From contig NZ_JACJSF010000057.1 in assembly GCF_014698035.1 (NCBI RefSeq), forward strand, positions 1-52,903: 52,903 nt of DNA. Direction: 5' to 3'. The first letter of the stretch is position 1. Each line of letters opens with the position of its first letter. The stretch comes from Desmonostoc muscorum FACHB-395 (GTDB lineage Bacteria; Cyanobacteriota; Cyanobacteriia; Cyanobacteriales; Nostocaceae). The position numbers and the translations under genes are program-made. Positions 6,825 through 15,018 of the stretch are shown here, in pieces. The notes beneath the pieces are model-generated. The model searched no databases and was not told the origin of the DNA. It saw only the letters and a program-made list of their open reading frames with translations.

Positions 6825-9128
6825 ATGCCTACTAAAAATTATACTGCTTCAAAAACTCGTTCACAGGGAAGGTCAGCATGGGCAATTACCTTTCGGCATC
6901 CTTTGCGTACTGATCCTCGGACTGAACAAGGTTTAAAAGTTCGGCGTGGGCTAGGAACATCAGATGAGGTAGAAGCTGACAAGCTTGTAGCACAGATGAA
7001 TGAGTTGTTAGCTGATGAAAGTTTTTACAGAGTATCCATGCGTTCGGAAGCGGCTCGTCAGTTTTCATCAGTAATAGTTGATGCTTTCTATGATGGTATA
7101 GAAAACCCACCTCTAGAACCTTGGAAGTTACGTGAAGAACATCTCCCATTGCCAACAAAAGAAGATGGATACTCTAAGGTTTTATTGGTTGGTACAACAG
7201 GAGCAGGTAAAACTTCACTATTAAGACATTTAATTGGAACAGATCCTCAAAAAGACCGTTTTCCTTCAACTTCTACTGCAAAGACCACTACTTCAGATAT
7301 AGAAATAATCACATCTGATGAATCTTATCAGGCAGTAGTTACATTTTTCTCTGAGTGGGCAGTTCGTACTAGTGTACGTGAGTGTGTAGCAGATGCTTGC
7401 CTAGCTGCTTGGGACAAACTCTCTGACGAAAAATTAATAACTCGTTTACTGAATCATCAAGACCAGAAATTTAGACTTAGTTATATCCTTGGTTCTTGGC
7501 AAAAAATCGATAGCATAGATGATGATGATGATGATGATGATAATTGGGAAGATAAAGAAGATTTTTCAATAAATAATTCGGAAGTAGATGCTAGTGATAC
7601 AGCTATTCTTACTTTAGATGAACGTATCAAAATGCAGAAAATCCTTGAAGAATATGTTCAACATATTCGACAAATGACTGAAGATACCATTCAATATATT
7701 AATAAAACATTGGAAATAGATATTATTAATTACGCAGGAAAAGACCGTGAAGTAGTAGAAGAAATTTTTGATGAAGAAATCCAAAAATTGGATGCTTTTG
7801 ATGAACTAGTAAACGATATTATGGAGGAAATACAACAACGTTTTGAGCTACTAACTATAGGTAATCTTATTAAACGTAAAACTGGCTGGCCAGAAGTTTG
7901 GACTTATGAAATTGATGATAGAGAAGCCTTTATTTCTCAAATTAAGCAATTCTCTAGTAATTATGCACGTTCATTTGGTCGATTATTAACACCATTAGTT
8001 CAGGGAATAAGGGTTAAAGGTGCATTTGATCCAATTTTTACAGATGAGAAGCGAAGCCTAATTCTTATGGATGGGCAAGGGCTTGGACACACTCCTGATT
8101 CCTCAGCTAGTGTAACGACTCACATTACCAGTCGCTTTGAAGCTGTTGATGTTATTCTTTTGGTTGATAACTCCCAACAGCCTATGCAAGCTGCTCCTTT
8201 GTCAGTAATTCGAGCAATAGCCACCAGTGGCTATCAACATAAATTAGCAATCGCATTTACACATTTCGACAATGTAAAAGGAGATAATTTACCTAAGTTT
8301 GAAGACAAAAAAGCTCATGTTATGGCTTCAATAACTAACGGTTTGACTAGCTTGCGAGATATTCTGGGTCAACCTATAATTAGGGCAATTGAGCGAAATT
8401 TAGAACAACGCTGTTTTATGCTGGGTGGTCTAGATAAGTCTTTAGAAGAAGTCAAAAGACGCAGAACTAACAGGATTGAATTAGAACGTCTTTTACAATT
8501 TTGTGAAGATGCGATTCAACCACAAGTTTTACCAGAAGTAGCACCGATATACGATCCTACTGGATTATTGTTTGCTTTTCAGCAAGCAACAAGAGACTTT
8601 CATAAAAGATGGGATGCAATTCTTGGGCTAGGAGAACTGGATGGCGTTTATAAGGAACATTGGACTCGCGTTCGGGCGCTTAATAGACGTATATCAGAAG
8701 AAACTGATGTAGAATATGATACATTAAAGCCAGTTGCAGATTTGTTAGCACGTCTCAATGAGTCCATTTCAAAATTTTTAGATAACCCTAGTAAATGGAC
8801 TATGAAGAATAAATCAGAGGAAGAAGCTGAACAGGCAGTTAATAACATTCGCCAAAAGGTTTTTGCAGAACTACATTCATTTACCACTAACCGTCTAGTA
8901 AAGGAACCTTTAGCTGTTTGGGTAACGGCTTATAAGCACAGTGGAAAAGGTTCTACTCTGCTTAGAGCAAGAGATATAAAAGTCATCTATGATACTGCGG
9001 CACCAGAACTCACTCCAATCATGAATATTGGTAGTCAAGAATTTTTACAACAAATTCGTCAACTAGTGCATAATGCCATAGAACAGACAGGTGGTAAGCT
9101 TGAAGCATCTGTGGTTGCTAAAGTATAA
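6825..9128 (+). CDS. Large GTPase-like P-loop protein with integrase-arm-like N-terminus
   Basis: The 767-aa product starts with about 60 residues resembling the arm-binding N-terminus of tyrosine recombinases: a basic start, SAWAITFRHP, VRRGLGTSDEVEADKLVAQMNELL. A P-loop, GTTGAGKTS, follows at about residues 123-131. A Thr-rich G2-like segment, a G3-like LMDGQG near 415 and a THFD near 479 in the place of G4 suggest a large TRAFAC-type GTPase with long helical insertions. An Asp-rich run near residues 231-239 comes from a GAT microsatellite. The C-terminal 250 residues are helical. No catalytic recombinase residues are visible. The gene stands alone behind a nested inverted repeat. I infer autoregulation or a DNA-bound NTPase with a conflict role; the function is unknown. 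Confidence 0.6.
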   Translation: MPTKNYTASKTRSQGRSAWAITFRHPLRTDPRTEQGLKVRRGLGTSDEVEADKLVAQMNELLADESFYRVSMRSEAARQFSSVIVDAFYDGIENPPLEPWKLREEHLPLPTKEDGYSKVLLVGTTGAGKTSLLRHLIGTDPQKDRFPSTSTAKTTTSDIEIITSDESYQAVVTFFSEWAVRTSVRECVADACLAAWDKLSDEKLITRLLNHQDQKFRLSYILGSWQKIDSIDDDDDDDDNWEDKEDFSINNSEVDASDTAILTLDERIKMQKILEEYVQHIRQMTEDTIQYINKTLEIDIINYAGKDREVVEEIFDEEIQKLDAFDELVNDIMEEIQQRFELLTIGNLIKRKTGWPEVWTYEIDDREAFISQIKQFSSNYARSFGRLLTPLVQGIRVKGAFDPIFTDEKRSLILMDGQGLGHTPDSSASVTTHITSRFEAVDVILLVDNSQQPMQAAPLSVIRAIATSGYQHKLAIAFTHFDNVKGDNLPKFEDKKAHVMASITNGLTSLRDILGQPIIRAIERNLEQRCFMLGGLDKSLEEVKRRRTNRIELERLLQFCEDAIQPQVLPEVAPIYDPTGLLFAFQQATRDFHKRWDAILGLGELDGVYKEHWTRVRALNRRISEETDVEYDTLKPVADLLARLNESISKFLDNPSKWTMKNKSEEEAEQAVNNIRQKVFAELHSFTTNRLVKEPLAVWVTAYKHSGKGSTLLRARDIKVIYDTAAPELTPIMNIGSQEFLQQIRQLVHNAIEQTGGKLEASVVAKV

Positions 9129-9222
9129 TTAGCGAAATTTAAGATTAAGGATGCAAGCCAACTAAGTGGTTGCTTCCAAGCCAAACGAAAATTTACAATG
9201 TGAGTAGACGGCGATCGCACCC

Positions 9223-9792
9223 TTGAGGGGTGCATCGCCTTCACCTATGAAAAGCGCCTCAGAACTTGAAGAATCGCCTACTGCGAATGATTGTACATCG
9301 CTGACGCTTGTGGATGCTGCACAGAGTAATCCCGCTTCGTTGTTGGCTGAAAACCAGGACTGTGGTGTTGAGCCGAGAGACTGTCATGAAGATGATTATT
9401 CCGCCGCGTCCGTCGCTCAAAGTGAAAAATCTTCGACTTCAGCGATCGCAGATCAGAAAATAGAACCGAGTTGCCCCTCTGCTGAGTTGATGACTGAAAA
9501 TTCAGTTTCGGATGTAGAAATGAAAGCGGATCATGAGGGTGAAAGTTCCGCCACGTCTGTCACCAGTGCTGAAAAATGGTCACATGAGGCGATTGTAGCG
9601 AGGTCGAATCTGCGACCAGAGCGTATGCAGAAATTCAAAGTTGCGGCGAATTTGGGCGAGAATCCGGGGTTCGAGTACTTGCAGGAGTGTTGGGATGATC
9701 CAGCTTTGCAGATTGTAATCAAGAAGTTGCTGGCGAAGTTTCCGCACTGGGGTGTTGTGGCGGATGGGGTGCTGGTGAAGTGGGACGAGTAG
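9223..9792 (+). CDS. Family 1 protein, copy with tail but no N-terminal domain
   Basis: The 189-aa frame matches the C-terminal half of the 1231-2576 gene: a SASLLAENQDCGVEPRDCH-type unit, a second diverged unit (ENSVSDVEMKADHEG), then EKWSHEAIVARSN, RPERMQKFK, FEYLQECW and VADGVLVKWDE. The upstream DNA aligns with codons upstream of the same region in the first copy, including a GCGATCGC, so this is a 5'-truncated gene rather than a short family member. The start codon and translation are doubtful. It lies just after the GTPase gene and runs tail to tail with a family 3 fragment. Confidence 0.45.
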   Translation: MRGASPSPMKSASELEESPTANDCTSLTLVDAAQSNPASLLAENQDCGVEPRDCHEDDYSAASVAQSEKSSTSAIADQKIEPSCPSAELMTENSVSDVEMKADHEGESSATSVTSAEKWSHEAIVARSNLRPERMQKFKVAANLGENPGFEYLQECWDDPALQIVIKKLLAKFPHWGVVADGVLVKWDE

Positions 9793-9803
9793 CGACTGCC
9801 ATT

Positions 9804-9863
9804 TCAAAAACTTGCATATTGTAGTACTCGTTCCCACTCCCAACGCCATGCTGTCTCTACCCC
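9804..9863 (-). pseudogene. Family 3 extreme tail
   Basis: On the minus strand this encodes GVETAWRWEWERVLQYASF and a stop, the same ending as the fragment at 5989-6165 and close to that of the intact 173-aa protein at 23583-24104. It begins twelve bases after a family 1 stop codon and touches a family 2 tail, so three gene ends are joined within 75 bp. Confidence 0.5.
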
Positions 9864-10035
9864 ACAGTTTCGGCTCAATTCTGAGATTGGGCGCATAGTC
9901 AACCAGTGCTGGGAGAATGTGCCGGATACGATCGCTTATTTGAAAGAGGCACTGCGAACTTGGAAAGGAATCAAGTCACCGGAAGCTGTGTTTTTTGCGG
10001 CTTATAAGGAGAGACGGAAACCAGAGTCTGCATAA
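9862..10035 (+). pseudogene. Family 2 tail fragment, best preserved
   Basis: An uninterrupted 57-codon stretch encodes PQFRLNSEIGRIVNQCWENV, then YLKEALRTWKGIKSPEAV and a basic end before TAA. It has no start codon of its own and joins directly to the family 3 tail. The same segment in worse condition occurs at 5778-5941, near 17306 and near 19551. Confidence 0.45.
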
Positions 10036-10079
10036 GTGAAATATTACGTTACGGTCAAACTCAATCCTTAGTGGAGTAT

Positions 10080-12230
10080 TCACTTTGACATCAGTGAATC
10101 AAAAAAAGCTACATCACAACTAGCAAAGCGAGAGAAGAGAGAAACCTCTTGGAAACGGAGTCCAGTAGTAGGTAAATATCCGTCAGGTGTTTTTTCTTGT
10201 TGTAATTGATAATTGATTTCATTCAACTCAATTTCTTCTAATTCACCTTCACTAATCCACCCCACTGTTTGCCAAAACTTGATCACAGGTGCAAGTCTCG
10301 CTTGTCCAATTGAGCCACTCTGAAGCCAGATTTCTTTTTGCCTTCTAAATCCAAATTTAGCATCACTGTATTTTTCCCACAAAGCGTTTACAACATATAA
10401 ATCCTCAAGCGGAAAATTCTCAAAATCGCTTCTCACAAGAATTTGGATTCCTTTTTTACCCACCTTTTGAGTCATCAAGCGATAGGTTTCCTCATCCGCT
10501 TTTTTCCAATCTTTGGCTTCAAGTAATTTTTGAATTGGAGTATAGTGGATAAAAAGATACTTAATTAAAGAACATATAACATCGTTAGTCGTAAAATCAG
10601 TATTTTGTTTATTATTAAACAGTTCAATTAAATTTTTATGAATAGACTCTATAATTTCTAAGGGAAGAATTTCCTTATTTAAGATATCTATCTCTTTTCC
10701 CAAGGTATATCTAAGAATTTTAAAGGCTCTCATGTAAGCTTTTATTGCATTTTCAAGATCACCCTGCTTTTTAGATAAACTCCCTTGAGCATAATAGGCA
10801 TAAACTAGAGTTTGTAATTTTTGAAAAACAGAATTTATTATTCGGTTATTGTCTAAATCATTCATAGCATCTTGAAATGCTTCATTGTTGTCCAAATATT
10901 CTAAAGCAATCTTAACTTTTTCTTCTGCTTTCTGAAATTCTTCGAGTTCCAGATAAGCTAAAGATAGATAACTTAGTAATATCGCTTTTTCAACTTTGGG
11001 ATCTTGAAATTCTTTTGCCAAACTAGCAAATATTAACACTTCATCACCTGGGAATTTGTGACTTTGATTACGAAGTTTTATTACCAGTTCAGATAGTTCT
11101 CTTCTAAGATTTTCAGCATCTCGTACAGTTTCTAATTGCCTCTCGACCCAACTCTCGTTAAAAACTTCTCTATATATAGGATTATAAACTTTTAATTTTT
11201 TCTGATTTTTAACAACTAACCCTGATAGCTGTAATTCACTAACTTCAATACTGTTATTACTATCTATTTCTCCTAATTGTCGAATTTGCTGATATAATTC
11301 CAACAAATAACTAGCTCGTTGTTCATTTGAAAGAATTCGGTCTCGGATCGTTCGTAAATGCTCTGGATTATCCTGAAATTCCCAATTTTCAATAATCCTT
11401 GCTATTACTACTTCCGCAACGGAACGAGGATTATCTTTCTCGGACTCCTCTACCATAAACTTACATAATTTCTGAGTTAGAAACGGTTGTCCACCTGTGC
11501 AATCTAAAATTGATTCGATTACTTTTTGAGGATTTGATACCTTGCCTTCTAAGCCCTTAATAAGCGGTTGGACTTCTGACATCCGAAAACCATGTAGTTC
11601 AATTCCTTCTCCAATATTAAAAGGAGTTTGGGTTTTATCAGTAATCAAATCGCTGGGAGTTGCCACACCCAACAATGCAAACGTCAGTCGTTCAAATTTA
11701 GGATTATCAACTCGTTGATTTTGAAAAAAACGAATTAAAGCAAAAAAATCATCCGAAGAAAAATCCTGGCTCAGTACTCTGTCAATTTCATCCACAAAAA
11801 TGACTATTGGTTGCTGAATTTTTTCCAATAATACTTGTTCGATAAACAATCTCAAACACATGACTGGATCTAGTATTTCCTGTTTTTCTCGCCACCATAT
11901 CTGCCAATTAAAATCAAATTTATCTTCTAATTGGCAACTTTCTACTAAGGCGTAAACAATTCCTCCATACCATTGTGATTGTGTTACATTGTGTTTGCCA
12001 ATCCCTGTTAAGTCAATTGCTGCACAGATAGCCCCTTCTTGTTGTAACCTTTGCATCGTCTGTACCCGCAAGCTGGACTTACCCATCTGTCGGGAGTTCA
12101 AAACGTAACAAAATTTTCCTGACCGCAATTTTTGGTAAAACTCCTCGTCTGCTTGTCGCTGTACATAACTAGGAGCATCAATTGGGAGACTTGCACCAAC
12201 CTGATAGAAGTTAGAACTACTGGCTAGCAC
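10080..12230 (-). CDS. STAND-type AAA NTPase with TPR region and C-terminal GUN4 domain
   Basis: GTG at 12230 is the likely start because AAGGAG lies nine bases upstream. The 716-aa product has an AAA_35-like NTPase module at about residues 20-370, with Walker A in NSRQMGKSS and Walker B in IVIFVDEIDRV, then a winged-helix-like region ending YNPIYREVFNESW. Residues 390-540 are helical and TPR-like. The C-terminal 150 residues match a GUN4 domain: LEAKDWKKADEETYRLM, a LWEKYSDAKFGFRRQKEIW block and a final LFSRFASC. GUN4 binds tetrapyrroles in chlorophyll synthesis, but STAND-GUN4 fusions are best seen as sensor or effector modules. It is the last gene of a four-gene operon, 13 bp after the preceding stop. 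A close relative is at 50096. Confidence 0.85.
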   Translation of the reverse strand: MLASSSNFYQVGASLPIDAPSYVQRQADEEFYQKLRSGKFCYVLNSRQMGKSSLRVQTMQRLQQEGAICAAIDLTGIGKHNVTQSQWYGGIVYALVESCQLEDKFDFNWQIWWREKQEILDPVMCLRLFIEQVLLEKIQQPIVIFVDEIDRVLSQDFSSDDFFALIRFFQNQRVDNPKFERLTFALLGVATPSDLITDKTQTPFNIGEGIELHGFRMSEVQPLIKGLEGKVSNPQKVIESILDCTGGQPFLTQKLCKFMVEESEKDNPRSVAEVVIARIIENWEFQDNPEHLRTIRDRILSNEQRASYLLELYQQIRQLGEIDSNNSIEVSELQLSGLVVKNQKKLKVYNPIYREVFNESWVERQLETVRDAENLRRELSELVIKLRNQSHKFPGDEVLIFASLAKEFQDPKVEKAILLSYLSLAYLELEEFQKAEEKVKIALEYLDNNEAFQDAMNDLDNNRIINSVFQKLQTLVYAYYAQGSLSKKQGDLENAIKAYMRAFKILRYTLGKEIDILNKEILPLEIIESIHKNLIELFNNKQNTDFTTNDVICSLIKYLFIHYTPIQKLLEAKDWKKADEETYRLMTQKVGKKGIQILVRSDFENFPLEDLYVVNALWEKYSDAKFGFRRQKEIWLQSGSIGQARLAPVIKFWQTVGWISEGELEEIELNEINYQLQQEKTPDGYLPTTGLRFQEVSLFSRFASCDVAFFDSLMSK

Positions 12231-12243
12231 TTTTCAAAACTCC

Positions 12244-13773
12244 TTATAAGACGCGGCGGAAATACTCACGGTAAAGTTGGCAACGGGGCATGACATGATT
12301 ATTCTGTTTTTGTACTAGCCCCAAACTGTGCAGTTTATAAATTTGGATTGGATCTAATTCTACTCCTACATTTGAGTTAACTACTCGGTTTAAACATATT
12401 CGCAGTTCTGGTACTGTTTGCAAAACACCTAACAGAGAGCGCAAGTGATTATTATAAATTCCTGCTTCTGTTGTCGCCGATTGTAGTAAATTTTTGAGAG
12501 TTACTTTTCCTGTTGCTATCTCGTACATTGCCAAGCGTAACAGGTACGGGTGTCCTCCTACCATTTTCCTCAATTGTTCTAAAACAGCAGTCCCATCTTG
12601 TATTCTATGTTTTTTAACTAATTCTTTGCTTTGCTGTTGATTAAATTCCTCTAGTTCTACAGGTATCCCTGCATTAAAGGGAGATTGATGGATATCCAAA
12701 GGGATGTAAGGTTCTGTGGAATGTGCCAGTACTAAATGCAGTTGTTTCCAAACATCAAAAATTTTTCCTTTTTCATGCCAAGAACGCAACATTCCAAAAA
12801 AATCTTCTACCACTTCCCTATGAGGAAATAATCGATCTACTTCATCCAAACATAGAATTAAAGGACAATTAATTTTAACTAAAATATGCTTTCTAAAATA
12901 AGCTGTACAATTATCATTACTACCTAAAATATCCGTATTCCATGCTAATGACACTTTGTTTTCAATTTCCAGTTCATCACTAACCCTTCCACAAAACCAA
13001 CGTAAGAATTTATCAAGATTTGTTAGAATTGCTTTATCTGTGCTACCTAAATCTAAGTAAACTGACTGGAATTCTTTTTTCTCTGCATAGGATAAAAGTC
13101 TAGTCAACAAGGAAGTTTTACCCATTAGTTTGGGTGCTTTAATCCGAATTAAAGAACTAGGCTTCAAAAGTGCTTCATAAACAGATTCAATACCATCTTG
13201 TTCTATATAAAAAGGTGAATTTAATGGCACATATCCGTCTGGATATTCTAATTCAATAGCTGGAAAAGAGTTTATTGTTTTATTCTCAACAGGTTCTCGT
13301 TTAATATATATGTCTACACCTGCATCTAGTCTAGAGTTATCATCAGCTTGCAACTGTCGTTCAACTGCATCCAACTTGTCAGCAAGCTCTTTGAGTGTGC
13401 GTTCCTCAGTCTGAAGCTGTTGTTCGTATTGAAACTTGCGGGATACATCAGTTTCAATAACCAACGCTGTTCGTAGATTTGCAACTTTCTGGCTTTGGAG
13501 GGTGTAGGCTTTTTCAAGTGAGTCTTTTTCTTGTTGCGATCGCTGTCGTTGGTTCTGCGATTGGACTGAATTACCTGATGCCGCCATCTGCTGCCCAAGG
13601 TGAATGTTGTAGATATCGCCGCCAATTCGCCCAGCGTTTACTGTCTCAGCGTTGATAAACCCACCGCCAAACTGGGAATTGCGTAAGTCGTTGTTGACTT
13701 GCTTTGGGTCTTGTGAATCGGGCATGGGTTTAGCTTGAGCGTTTTTAAGCGTCGTTGTTGTGAATGTTACCAC
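12244..13773 (-). CDS. STAND-type AAA NTPase with N-terminal IGG motif and coiled coil
   Basis: The 509-aa product begins with a short linker and a Gly-rich motif at residues 34-56 (QFGGGFINAETV, then IGGDIYN). A coiled coil spans about 85-150. An AAA_35-like module follows: LNSPFYIEQ, Walker A KLMGKTSL near 206-213, Walker B CPLILCLDEVDRLF, and a winged-helix-like end with LGLVQKQNNHVMPRCQLYREYF. The frame opens at GTG 13773, overlapping the preceding gene by 29 bp; ATG 13725, residue 17, is an alternative start. The same motif occurs in the two upstream pentapeptide proteins, so this NTPase is probably the switch receiving or sending a signal to them. No obvious effector domain lies C-terminal of the NTPase. 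Confidence 0.8.
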   Translation of the reverse strand: MVTFTTTTLKNAQAKPMPDSQDPKQVNNDLRNSQFGGGFINAETVNAGRIGGDIYNIHLGQQMAASGNSVQSQNQRQRSQQEKDSLEKAYTLQSQKVANLRTALVIETDVSRKFQYEQQLQTEERTLKELADKLDAVERQLQADDNSRLDAGVDIYIKREPVENKTINSFPAIELEYPDGYVPLNSPFYIEQDGIESVYEALLKPSSLIRIKAPKLMGKTSLLTRLLSYAEKKEFQSVYLDLGSTDKAILTNLDKFLRWFCGRVSDELEIENKVSLAWNTDILGSNDNCTAYFRKHILVKINCPLILCLDEVDRLFPHREVVEDFFGMLRSWHEKGKIFDVWKQLHLVLAHSTEPYIPLDIHQSPFNAGIPVELEEFNQQQSKELVKKHRIQDGTAVLEQLRKMVGGHPYLLRLAMYEIATGKVTLKNLLQSATTEAGIYNNHLRSLLGVLQTVPELRICLNRVVNSNVGVELDPIQIYKLHSLGLVQKQNNHVMPRCQLYREYFRRVL

Positions 13774-14983
13774 CTATTTGGTCTGTATCAACATTGTTAG
13801 CATCTACTATGCCACCTGCAAACTGGGAGTTAGCAATATAGTAATTTGAAGTTTTGTTTCTTGCTTCTTGTTCTAATTCCGAATACTTTTTTAACATTTT
13901 TGTAATTTTTGGAAAATTAAGTTTTATATTCTCAAAAGTCGATTGGGAATTAATAGCTTGAGTTTCAAGATTAAAGAATAAGTCACGGAAATACTCTGGC
14001 GATACTTCTTTGATGCGAAATACTATTTTCTCTATTGAAGCATATTCATTATCGGATTTACATAATATGTTTTTAGGATTTAGTAAAATAAGACATGGTA
14101 AGTTATTAATATCTATTTTAAGTTTTCTTGCTAAATCATAAACTTCTGATTTTTGGTATTTCCGATTTTTTAAAAAATTTAAAAACTTAAATTTTTCATA
14201 CAACTCATCTTCAAATATCTCTTTCCAATATAAATGAGATTTCTCCCATCCTAATGGTGGACGCTCCAGAAGGAAAATAGTACACCAATCTCCAGTCAAT
14301 TTATCTAGAGATTCAAAATTATATTTAATATAGTGTGATAATTTATTATCTTCTTCTGTATAGAGAATAATTCCTGGGATAAGATTTTCATTAAATGTAA
14401 ATAATCTCTTGTTTACTTTATTAAGCTCAGTTTTATTTCCCGAAAAAGAAAATATATCTAAAAATTCTTTTGCAGTTTTAAATGAAACGGTAGCTCCTAT
14501 AGGAGTGTCCCAAATTGGAGGAGAATAATGTGCAGTAGCTCCATTAAAAATGGCTTTACTCAAGTCTACTTTATCTAGGTTAGCTTCAAAAAGATTAGTT
14601 TCACTAAGGTTAGCTTGAAAGACTTTAGCATTACTGAAATTAGCTTCAGTAACGTTAGCTTCACTCAGATTAGCCATACTGAGGTTAGCTTTGCTTAGAT
14701 TAGCCCCACTGAGGTTAGCTTTATTTAGATTAGCCATAGTGAGATTAGCTTCACAGAGATTAGCCATACTGAGGTTAGCCATACTGAGGTTAGCTTCACT
14801 CAGATTAGCTCCGCTTAGGTCAGCTTTAGTAAGATTAATGTTAGTGAGGTTAACTTCACAGAGAAGTAATTTACTCAAGTCGCTCTCATTGAGAACAGGG
14901 GTAATTCCTTGGTTATTCTTCCTCCATTCATTCCAAACCTCAACTCCTTGCTTAAGTATTGCCAGATATTCTTCATTCGCCAT
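13745..14983 (-). CDS. Pentapeptide-repeat protein with unknown domain and C-terminal IGG motif
   Basis: Residues 35-150 of this 412-aa protein are tandem A(N/D)LSx pentapeptide repeats, which fold as a right-handed square beta-helix. Residues 155-340 form a separate mixed alpha/beta domain (PGIILYTEEDNKLSHYIKYN, CTIFLLERPPLGW, LPCLILLNPKN) that I do not recognise. The last 26 residues hold the shared motif, QFAGGIVDANNV and QIGGNIHN, at 387-409. The stop overlaps the start region of the next gene by 29 bp, favouring translational coupling. No signal peptide or membrane helix is seen. In transcription order it is the second gene of the operon. The unknown central domain is the natural candidate for an effector or sensor. 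Confidence 0.75.
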   Translation of the reverse strand: MANEEYLAILKQGVEVWNEWRKNNQGITPVLNESDLSKLLLCEVNLTNINLTKADLSGANLSEANLSMANLSMANLCEANLTMANLNKANLSGANLSKANLSMANLSEANVTEANFSNAKVFQANLSETNLFEANLDKVDLSKAIFNGATAHYSPPIWDTPIGATVSFKTAKEFLDIFSFSGNKTELNKVNKRLFTFNENLIPGIILYTEEDNKLSHYIKYNFESLDKLTGDWCTIFLLERPPLGWEKSHLYWKEIFEDELYEKFKFLNFLKNRKYQKSEVYDLARKLKIDINNLPCLILLNPKNILCKSDNEYASIEKIVFRIKEVSPEYFRDLFFNLETQAINSQSTFENIKLNFPKITKMLKKYSELEQEARNKTSNYYIANSQFAGGIVDANNVDTDQIGGNIHNNDA

Positions 14984-15018
14984 TACCAGCTAACCTCTCT
15001 ACTTATCTCTCAAGTAAA

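Noticed and set aside
14641..14840. Short regular repeats (GTTAGCTTCACT-like, about 15 bp) that could look like a CRISPR or iteron array.
   Set aside because: The period is 15 bp with no spacers; it is the codon image of pentapeptide repeats.
14691..14993. A plus-strand frame rich in RLA-x-LRLA repeats.
   Set aside because: It is the complement of the pentapeptide-repeat coding region; periodicity of the real gene explains it.
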